DNA of 64,000 nucleotides from Dryas octopetala (lineage: Eukaryota; Streptophyta; Magnoliopsida; Rosales; Rosaceae): NCBI GenBank assembly GCA_963921425.1, contig OY992832.1:3286001-3350000 (forward strand). Reading direction: 5' to 3'. Shown in pieces: positions 56,231 to 64,000 of the stretch. The notes below the pieces were generated by a model. The model ran no database searches and was not told the DNA's origin. It saw nothing but the letters and a program-made list of their open reading frames with translations. Numbering within the stretch: position 1 is the first letter of the stretch; every line of letters begins with the position of its first letter. A program made the translations under genes and the position numbers.

Positions 56231-56848
56231 GAGAGAGTCTTGGGTGGGGCTGGAATGCCATCACTTAATGAGACTCCCATTTATATTTTGACACATGTCA
56301 AATTTTTATCCAGCTGGACCCCTGCCTTCCTCTCTCTCGTTCTCTTCAACACCACCACCCAACACACCCCAACACAACCCAGCACAACGCTACCACCCGC
56401 CACCAGCCGCCAACCGTCCAACCTCTGCCATTATCATCAGCGACCGGCCGACCTCTTTTCCTCTTCTCTCTCCTACGCACTCCTCTTTTTGCTCTTCCCT
56501 CTTCTTCCCTCCCTCTCTCCCTTCCTCTTTCTCTTCTCTTTCTCCCTCTTCTCCTTCTGCACACCCAGCCCCATCTCGGCCTGCCCCCACCCAGATCGAA
56601 GAGAGTGAGTGAGCAGAGAGAGAAAGAGAGAGGAGAGAGAGAGAGAGGAGGTTGTTGTCGGGGAGCCGGAGGAGTTCACGGCAGCTAGATAAAAAAAATT
56701 ACAGAAAAAAAAAGGCAAGGAAGCGGAAAAGGGCAGAGAGAAGGCAGAGAAGTCTTGGTCCAGCTGGATAAAAAAGATGACAGATGTCAAAATGTAAATG
56801 GCAGTCTCATTAGGTGAGTGGCATTCCAGCCCCACCCAAGACTTTCTT
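56231..56848. mobile_element. Non-autonomous MULE MITE with pyrimidine/purine arms, 618 bp
   Basis: Terminal inverted repeats of about 90-95 bases contain AGTCTTGGGTGGGGCTGGAA and end TTTTATCCAGCTGGACC. A perfect 9-bp direct repeat (GTCCACATT) flanks the element, the usual MULE duplication length. The interior is a CT/CCT-rich stretch followed by a GA-rich stretch, again able to pair partly with itself. No transposase. The open frames on both strands here are low-complexity. Confidence 0.85.
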
Positions 56849-56857
56849 GTCCACATT
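56849..56857. repeat. 9-bp target-site duplication, right
   Basis: Exact copy of 56222-56230, directly after the right terminal repeat. Confidence 0.8.
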
Positions 56858-58024
56858 AAGAACTAATAGAAAATCTGTTGGAGGATAAAGTCAACGACAA
56901 ACTCCAAAATGCCTTAAGAAAGAGAGCAAAATGTTACAAGAGACTAAGTTAGCTACCGTTGATACAGCTTGGAATTTGCATGCATACATGGTGCATTCAA
57001 GAACATGATGATATATTTTATAGCGTCTTTTTTTTTCGGTTGCGTCACAGGCTTCATATATATATTGAGGATCTATGGAAGGATAGTCTCCTGATTGTAG
57101 ACACGACTTGTCGTTTTTCAGCTCTTTGCTTATCTCGATTCTCTGTTCAGCACTGTTGTTGTCTCGATTGTAGACACGACTTGTCGTGTTGTTGCTATAG
57201 CCTATTTTTAGCGGCACTGCTCTGTTCAGCCACAGCCACGTTGACGTTGTTGTTGTTGTTGTTGTGTTGCATGTTTTTTGTGCTGTCAGTAACTTCTGTC
57301 TTGAAACGGTTTGATGAGGTGACCATTTGAGATTATCTATTCATTTTAGGCTTTTTTTTTTTTTTTTTGGAGTTGGGGAGCGGGGCCGTGGGGGAATTAA
57401 ACTTAAAGTGCATCGTAAATAATTCTAAGGTGATTCCAACTGGGGCGACGTACAAATGCCTATTCATTTTAGGCATTAGCTTCTTTCTCTGCAAACAGCA
57501 TACATCGTATTTCCATCTAAAACCATGAAGATTTTTCGCTCCACTGTTTCTATCTCAGTCAAATTTCTTGCAAACTTTTTTGGTGTTTTAATACAAAGTT
57601 ATACAGTGCTACCTCATTAGATCAACTTTTTATTTTTTATTTTTCATTCACTACATATATAAAAGCTACATAGAAGAAGGCACCTGATCTACTACTACAA
57701 ATGGCATAAATACAGGGTGCAAGTCCAGGTGAAACAGACTAGAACTTGCCAAACCAACCCCCATACTGTCGCCTACACAGTGTAATGGTGCAATATATAA
57801 TACTATCAATATACCCAAATAGAACTACAGCAGTTACTTTCCGTTCTTCCAAGCGCCCAAACATGTTGGCATTGATAGAGAGTGTACACAACTGCCCAAG
57901 CGTGACTGCTACTGCTTCCATGACTGATATATAGTTTTGGTGGATTAAGGTTACCTTTGAGGTTGGGAAAAGTACCTGTAGCGGCCTATGTGCAAGTCAG
58001 TTCTAACATGCATGCATTTCAAGT

Positions 58025-60283
58025 CTAAGACGGTACCCAACAGGAGGAAGCATAGTTTATCCTGCCCTTCCATCCCTGCAGCATCCAGTGACCATCTTGA
58101 TCAATCACAAAATCAGGGTGGTACCCTAGTTTCACCTTAGCCTTTAGTTTGTTCATGAGTTCTCGGTCCAATGGCAGCTGTTTGAGCCCAGCCCTCATGT
58201 TCCGCACCTGCCACTGCTTATATGTCTCCGGCCTCCCAACTCTCTCAGAGCCCTCACAAGCTATTGTATTCACAGCCTCCCGTCCAACAAACTCTTCCTC
58301 AAACATCAATCTCATAGGATCTTCACGAGCTATATTGGTATCAAGCATATCAAACATTAGAGAGAAGTGGAATAGAGCCTCCCGGAAGCGTGTGACGAAG
58401 AAGGGGGAATGGTAGGATCCATTAATAACATTATGAACAAAAATATTAGGATTCATCTTCCTAATTAAATTTAGAACAGCATCCCTTGGACTGTTTACCA
58501 CAACTGTCTCATCAAGAAGATTCTTCAATCGGAACATACAATTCACAGCAACCACCTCATCTCTTTTAAGTTTGAGGTCCTCAATTTGAATAGTTTCCCA
58601 TTTTTTTGCTATGGGATTGAACTCAAAAGGAACACCAAATCGTGCACAATACTTTTCCAAGCGATGCCCTGTACTTTGGACTCTTTCTGCTGGCCGAAAA
58701 CCACTTTGGGGAAGCTCTATGCCGGTAATGCGTAGTTTTGGGGGACCACCATCTCTTCTTGAGAGGCACTGGATGACAGCAGGCCATTGGAAACCATAAA
58801 GGATACCAAAATCTATAATATGAAGTGTTTCTGCTTTCTCAGCTGATTTCAAAATCATATGGTTAGCAAAGATTATTGCAAACTTCGTGAACGGGCAGGC
58901 TGCAATAAAAGCTTGGTAACACTTCAGCATGTCAGCAGCTGACCTTCTTTTAGAATATAGAGCAGTATATAACTGAGTTCCAGTGCCAGCTAACCGTGCT
59001 TCAAGACCATTTGCAAAGCAATGAGCCAACCTCTGAGTGCCATCACCCAATGGGGAAGAGTGCTGCCTAATCTGCTTTAATAGCTCATTAGCAGTCCAAC
59101 GATCATTAGATGAAACAGCTTGTGCACATAAAATCAGAAGAGTTCTCAAATCAATCACTTCCTTGGTATTGCCTTGGTTCTTGGCACGAGTCTTCCCATT
59201 ACCAATTCCAGCAGATTGCCCATTCTGCTGCAGGGTCTTGTTTGCTTCATCCTGACAGACTTCTTCACCTGGACACACAGCAAGCTCATGTTTTCCCTCG
59301 CCACAGAGCAACACCCTATCAAAATCCTCTGCTAACTCTGTCTCTGTATCCTCCATGATAGCCGAATGCTTGTTACTCCTCTGATCTTCCATATCTGTAT
59401 CCTCCCTCACATGATTTTTCTTTCCTCTCAAACCAGTAGGCAAATGCTTGCTCTCATCCTTCTCTGTCTTAAATACCACATCTTCAGCCTTTCTATTCGC
59501 CACTAGATACGGCACGTTGCTGTCCACATCAACAGTTAATTGACCTCTAGGAAGAAACTTATTAGCCTCCTCTACCCCTCTGTTAAATTGCAACACTAAT
59601 TCACTCTGGCTAAACAAATTAGGACCCCTAAGCTCACTCGCATAAGAACCCAGCATCCCATTCCCATTCCCATTCGATGACAACTGAGACCTAGACTTTG
59701 AAGTGGACTGGAAAACAAAGTTTTCAGGAATCGGGTTTTGCAAAATAGAGGGCTTATTTTCTATGAGATCAACATTGATCCACCGAGAATCAAACGAATG
59801 GCTAGTACTAGAACTAGAACTGGTATTGCCACTAAAATCACTGCAAGTTGCAGAAGAATGATCATCTGGGCTCTCAACATGAGGAGGAGGGTGTTGGTTT
59901 GGGGAAGAAGGGTACTTATCACCAAGAACCTCATAAAGAGATTTCTCAGCGGCTTGAAGAGCCAAAGGGTCATGGAACATACAGGGCTTTGTCTCCATGT
60001 CCTCCTCCATAAGCACCTGGTTTATGTACTTGAGCACACTGTCAGAAAAGTCACTGTCATCTCCCTCCGGGCTCAAACTCGATGACAGAGCAGAGCTACT
60101 GGGGTTTGGGTCCGAAAAGCTAAGATCTGCAAAAGGTTCACTTCTTGGGTACTCATTGAAATTGGACAACAGGGTCTGGTCATTGAAATTGGACAAAAGG
60201 TTCTGGTCATTGAAATTGGACAAAAGGGTCTGGTCATCGAAACTGAGATTGGAAGTGGGTAATCCAGAAAAACGAGGATCCAT
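58025..60283 (-). CDS. GRAS transcription factor, LISCL subfamily (copy 4)
   Basis: An intronless CDS of 752 residues. An in-frame ATG five codons upstream (MNFITMDPRF) exists, but MDPRFSGLP is preferred because copy 3 starts with MDPTFTGLP. Close to the N-terminus a nine-residue unit DQxLLSNFN occurs three times. The LISCL acidic motif reads LKYINQVLMEEDMETKPCMF and is followed by EVLGDKYPSSPNQHP. The GRAS domain begins near residue 375: IDLRTLLILCAQAV, LHIIDFGILYGFQWP, PFFVTRFREALFHFS, and MLQGWKGRINYASSCW. The RVERPETYKQW block reads RVGRPETYKQW, with Gly replacing Glu, which is unlike the other three copies. Family role: nuclear coactivator of the SCL14/SCL33 type. A strong GTAAGCTG donor at 60383 in the leader has no acceptor before the ATG, so leader splicing is unresolved. 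Confidence 0.93.
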   Translation of the reverse strand: MDPRFSGLPTSNLSFDDQTLLSNFNDQNLLSNFNDQTLLSNFNEYPRSEPFADLSFSDPNPSSSALSSSLSPEGDDSDFSDSVLKYINQVLMEEDMETKPCMFHDPLALQAAEKSLYEVLGDKYPSSPNQHPPPHVESPDDHSSATCSDFSGNTSSSSSTSHSFDSRWINVDLIENKPSILQNPIPENFVFQSTSKSRSQLSSNGNGNGMLGSYASELRGPNLFSQSELVLQFNRGVEEANKFLPRGQLTVDVDSNVPYLVANRKAEDVVFKTEKDESKHLPTGLRGKKNHVREDTDMEDQRSNKHSAIMEDTETELAEDFDRVLLCGEGKHELAVCPGEEVCQDEANKTLQQNGQSAGIGNGKTRAKNQGNTKEVIDLRTLLILCAQAVSSNDRWTANELLKQIRQHSSPLGDGTQRLAHCFANGLEARLAGTGTQLYTALYSKRRSAADMLKCYQAFIAACPFTKFAIIFANHMILKSAEKAETLHIIDFGILYGFQWPAVIQCLSRRDGGPPKLRITGIELPQSGFRPAERVQSTGHRLEKYCARFGVPFEFNPIAKKWETIQIEDLKLKRDEVVAVNCMFRLKNLLDETVVVNSPRDAVLNLIRKMNPNIFVHNVINGSYHSPFFVTRFREALFHFSLMFDMLDTNIAREDPMRLMFEEEFVGREAVNTIACEGSERVGRPETYKQWQVRNMRAGLKQLPLDRELMNKLKAKVKLGYHPDFVIDQDGHWMLQGWKGRINYASSCWVPS
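60164..60244 (-). repeat. 27-bp tandem repeat (3 units) in GRAS copy 4
   Basis: Three in-frame 27-base units start at 60164, 60191 and 60218, coding for DQ(T/N)LLSNFN. The reading frame is kept because the unit is nine codons. Absent from the other three GRAS copies. Confidence 0.9.
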
Positions 60284-62665
60284 AGTAATGAAATTCAAAA
60301 ATTGAAGAAACCCAATTCGATTTGGGTGAAATTGAGAAAATAAAGAGCAAAAAGGTGCGAATTGAGTTGAAGAATCAGCTTACCTGATAGAGAAGAGAGA
60401 AACCCTAAATCCCATGTATGCAGGTGGAGGTCTGGAGTAGAAGAAATGGCTGGGGATGGGGTTGTGGCGTTTGGGGATGGTTGGCGCAGAGTCGACGACC
60501 AAAGTAGGCAGTGGAAGTCAGAAGCGGGAGTCGATAAGATATAGGATTAGATTATAATCCCCATATTTGTCATTTTATGTGATTCCAAAGATTTTAATCC
60601 CCATATTTTTCAATTCAGGGATTAGATTTAGGATTCTCCATACCGTAATCCCTGAATTCACCCCATTAGTTAAATAAAATTTATTTTTTTATAAATTTTT
60701 AAAAAATTTATATAATAAAACAGAAGGCTATTGTAGAATTAGAATGCAAGCTCCATTCTGTAGACCATATAGATCTAGGTCTTATTGACCTCCAAGGCTC
60801 CAATGAATTCAAAAAGTACAAAATTAACGCCAATGATTATAAATTTTGGGGTTTAATACAATATATAGTCAAATGTGTAAGCTAAAATGTCAAACAAAAA
60901 AAAGTAGCAACCAGGCGGAAACTAAGAAATAAGTGTGTGTGAAGTGGCCAAAAAAATAATAATAATAATAAGTGTGTGTGTGTGAACGGTGATATTTTCC
61001 AAGTCGGAAACTACCAAGAAATACCCTATACGGCTATACCTCGTGTGTTGAAGATATATATGATACTTGACGAGCAAGTGTATCTAATTAGTTTAATTAG
61101 ATTAATGGATATGGAATATTTTCACTTACAAAAAATTTTTTTTTTATTAATAAGATAATAAATTAACATAAATACATAATATAGTATAGATGAAATACAT
61201 TAAAATTCATCATATTACATTACAATAATATTAAATTATAAAAAAAAACACTATTAAATTTTAAAAACAACAAAAATTAAAATAAAAATATAATTTTTGT
61301 TATTAAATAGATATGCGAATTTTTATTAAACGGATATACGAGACGAAGATAGTTTTATCATATTTGCTTAATCGAGGTGGATTCCCACGAAAATTTTCGG
61401 GGACAGAGATTTTGCCATCCCTAAGGTCCGCATTCGTCTGTTTAGTATTTATTTGACTCGGGGTTCATTATATTTCTGGTACATATAAGTTTTCTTGTTT
61501 GGTTGAATAGTATACACATTATTCTATTAAACACGCCCATATATTAAGCTTTCTCTGCTAGTGTCTGTTTGTTTTATACTTTTATATATATTCAAGGTTC
61601 AAACCTCAAAGCTTTTTGCAACTTGAGGATACAAAATCACAAATTGAATATGTTCAGATGGTCAACCACTGGGAATCTTGAAGATAATTTCGTCCCCATG
61701 TGCGCACATATATAGCAGATAAATAAGCAAAAAAAAAAAAGTTATAAATATATAAACCAAAAAGGGGCCAAACAAGAACAAAGTTGTCATATATATGCAG
61801 GGCTTCGACTGTTTGTGGTTTGTGGATAGATCATAGAACATTAGAACCTGCATGGTGTCCGTTTGAGGCACATGCATAATCAATTAATATTACCATCTCA
61901 TAATAATATTGATAGGTTAGGTGGCAAGTTTGAAAATTGGGTCACAATATATTTTTAATTAAGCAACAATGCTTTGTTCCCTTTTTCCCTTTTTCACATT
62001 GGACCTGCTACGTTGTTAGCTAATTTGTGAGACCCTTTTGCTTCTTTTTTTTTGTTTTTCTCAAATTTAAAGTGCGGAATTGAGACATATGTGCATGCTA
62101 GTTTAAGAATATTTGTAAGGATGGAAGTTTCTGGTACAATACAAAAACATGATTCCACACTAACACAAAGTGGATTTAGTTTGACTATTACGTTGAATAC
62201 GTAAACTCAAAACCTACATATATCACTTGTTATTTGTCAACATAAATAATATATAGGTCGAATTAGTGGTACTTTTTTTTAATAATTAATTATTTATGAA
62301 ATTTGAACTTAAAATTTAAATTATATATCATCTATTATACGAAATAGTCGTTAACTTTATAATTTTGAGCTAGATTTTATTAAAAGCACCTAACACACGG
62401 ATGACTAGAAGGATGGTGTTAATTTTTTTCTTTTTACTAATCATCAAGTGTCGTTTATGAGACAGTATCAAACTTTATTAAAATAATTTTGACATTACAA
62501 ATCTGTTTAACTAGTAAATGTTGTATGAAAGAAATTAATATCATTTTGCTTTATTTCTTGTAACGAGATATGTGTGTTAATTAACTTGAATAGAACATAA
62601 TCGATAAACACATTACGATGATGTTAAGTTTTTTTAGTACAATTAATTAAATAAGTTAAACATTT

Positions 62666-63005
62666 AGGGCCCGTTTGGTATCCAACTCAAAATTTTTTTT
62701 CAAAAATTAAGATTTTTTTTTAAAAATGTGAGTTTTCAAAATTAATTTTTAAAATTTGAAAAAGTGTTTGGTATGAAATTTGAAAACAATTTTTAAATTT
62801 AAAAAATGATGACATCTAAGAAAAAAGGAATTGTAAAAAAAAAAAAAACGATGTTTTATCATTTTTAAAAAAAGGCATGTTTTTGAATTTTTTTTTTAAA
62901 AATTGTTTTTAAAAATGGTCTACCAAACACGTTTTCTTGATTAAAACTTATTTTTTTGTTTTTTAAAACAAAAAATAATTTTTAAACAGAATACCAAACA
63001 GGCCT
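62666..63005. mobile_element. hAT-like MITE with AT-rich fold-back interior
   Basis: Ends AGGGCCCGTTTGGTATCC and, inverted, AGGCCTGTTTGGTATTC enclose 340 bases of A- and T-runs that are largely self-complementary (for example GTTTTCAAAATT and AATTTTTAAA words). Another GTTTGGTAT occurs inverted near 62920-62930, so there may be nested ends. No clean target-site duplication. Confidence 0.6.
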
Positions 63006-63465
63006 TTAAATGACACCACACCAACAGGAATCAATTCTCACCCATATTTTAGAGATCGAAATGTGAACAAATTGAATTGGCTGGTCCCTGATTCAACCTG
63101 TACCTCTCTGACTTTATATATGGTATAATTTTTTGACTTGACTGGCTTATGAGAACCCAGCAAAGTTTTGGAAAATGCATAGACCCAATCCTACCCTTCT
63201 AGCCTTCTAGGACCCTTTTTTGTCGTCTCTTTTCAATTGCCCTTTTAATATTCAAAACCAGGCTATGATATTTTTCGACCATATCCATACAAATACCCCC
63301 ACTTTTAATAATGTAATATAATCCATTGAATGTAATCAAGTTGAGCCATTGGTATCACCATCAAGTCATCAACCAAGCTTTGTCTTTTTCTCAGAGATTC
63401 CGGAACCTCATCATTGTTTTGTCCCATTTCTCTCACAATTCGATCCTTTTTTGGATTTTTCTTTG

Positions 63466-63468
<3 letters not shown>

Positions 63469-63535
<67 letters not shown>
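63469..63535. repeat. (CT)n microsatellite, about 66 bases
   Basis: The longest uninterrupted dinucleotide run in the window. It generates long low-complexity open frames on both strands, which are not genes. Confidence 0.95.
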
Positions 63536-63537
<2 letters not shown>

Positions 63538-64000
63538 CGTTCATACCAGCAAAGAGTCAAAGACTTGCACTTTCTCGTTGCAACAATCAAAGGCATACTT
63601 AATGCGGGCTCATAAAGAAATCAAAGCAGATGCAACAAATATTTTGTCGAGTAACTAGGAAAATTAATTTGCACATCCCACTTTCTCATTTAGCATAAAA
63701 TATGGGATTTGTATTTACTGTAGTTACAATTAGTAATTGAAACTTTATATCTTAGTAATAGAATGAACAGTTTTCAAGTGTCAAAAAGTAGTTGTATGTT
63801 ATATATACAGCGATTGCATGTTAGAATTTTCTTGAAACCTTAACTAAAATACCTGTAATCTCTCACAACCATGTATTTTTTTTTCTATTTCACTTGAAAT
63901 TAAGCACGAGACATAAAAGCATAAAAAAGAAAGGTGTAGTCCTATTAGAAAAGTGATCTCAATTGATCGAGTCCAATCATGTAATGAGGTCAGACACCTA

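Larger units (their letters stand above)
53425..58024. other. Intergenic between GRAS copies 3 and 4
   Basis: About 4.6 kb. One MULE MITE (56231-56848) is clear. The remainder is AT-rich, with no open frame I can assign to a family. The part just before 58025 is the 3' UTR side of copy 4. Confidence 0.55.
60299..64000. other. Right-hand intergenic region
   Basis: The promoter side of GRAS copy 4, then about 3.3 kb of AT-rich sequence with one hAT-like MITE (62666-63005) and a CT microsatellite (63469-63535). No gene recognised; the open frames near 63300-63660 are made by the CT run. Confidence 0.6.

Noticed and set aside
56240..56856. Open frames of 105-127 codons on both strands
   Set aside because: They lie wholly inside the MULE MITE, in CT/GA-rich sequence, with no recognisable domain.
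60299..60383. Leader intron of GRAS copy 4 from the GTAAGCTG donor
   Set aside because: There is no AG acceptor between the donor and the start codon, so the intron could not be completed; left unannotated.
63305..63658. Several open frames of 60-110 codons
   Set aside because: All run through the (CT)n microsatellite and encode Leu-Ser or Arg-Glu repeats.
1..64000. tRNA, rRNA or CRISPR sequences
   Set aside because: No cloverleaf-like GGTTCGAATCC box, rRNA stretch or regularly spaced repeat array was found by eye. A tRNAscan-SE and Infernal run would be needed to exclude small RNA genes.

Overview
The window is nuclear DNA of a flowering plant, almost certainly a dicot. It is AT-rich, the genes have many short GT-AG introns, and every protein family has its closest recognisable form in plants. 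A woody rosid such as Rosaceae would fit, but I infer this only from general resemblance. I recognise eleven apparently intact protein-coding genes and one large pseudogene.

Layout. 2.0-8.1 kb (+): an eight-exon CYP707A gene, encoding abscisic acid 8'-hydroxylase. 12.0-13.2 kb (-): a single-exon, plastid-targeted membrane protein with an ICMT/PEMT-like methyltransferase domain. 14.5-19.5 kb (+): an eight-exon mitochondrial m-AAA protease of the FTSH3/FTSH10 type. 20.3-22.4 and 26.1-27.6 kb (+): two tandem HAD-superfamily phosphatase genes with the same eight-exon structure. 29.7-31.9 kb (-): UFD1. 33.0-34.5 kb (+): an MPP6-like nuclear exosome cofactor, divergent from UFD1. 36.4-60.3 kb (-): four intronless-CDS GRAS genes of the LISCL (SCL14/SCL33) subfamily, arranged as two pairs. 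An oxidosqualene cyclase pseudogene (45.1-47.2 kb) lies between the pairs.

The space between genes holds non-autonomous DNA transposons. Two have clean 9- or 10-bp target-site duplications typical of MULEs. A third fold-back element of about 1 kb contains a nested GC-rich hairpin. A 1.6-kb insertion lies between two perfect 54-bp direct repeats and seems to carry a gene-like fragment. There is also an LTR-retrotransposon remnant with a tRNA-iMet primer-binding site, and several microsatellites.

The gene set CYP707A - FTSH - UFD1 - LISCL GRAS matches, from memory, the order in the Arabidopsis At2g29060-At2g29090 interval. MPP6 and HAD beside GRAS recall the At5g59450-At5g59480 interval. The window therefore looks like one undivided copy of an old block. 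The genes do not form one pathway; they cover ABA catabolism, mitochondrial proteolysis, CDC48-dependent degradation, RNA decay and transcriptional control, and their proximity looks ancestral rather than functional.

Exon boundaries were placed by eye from reading frame, GT-AG sites and family similarity. UTR ends are mostly unknown.
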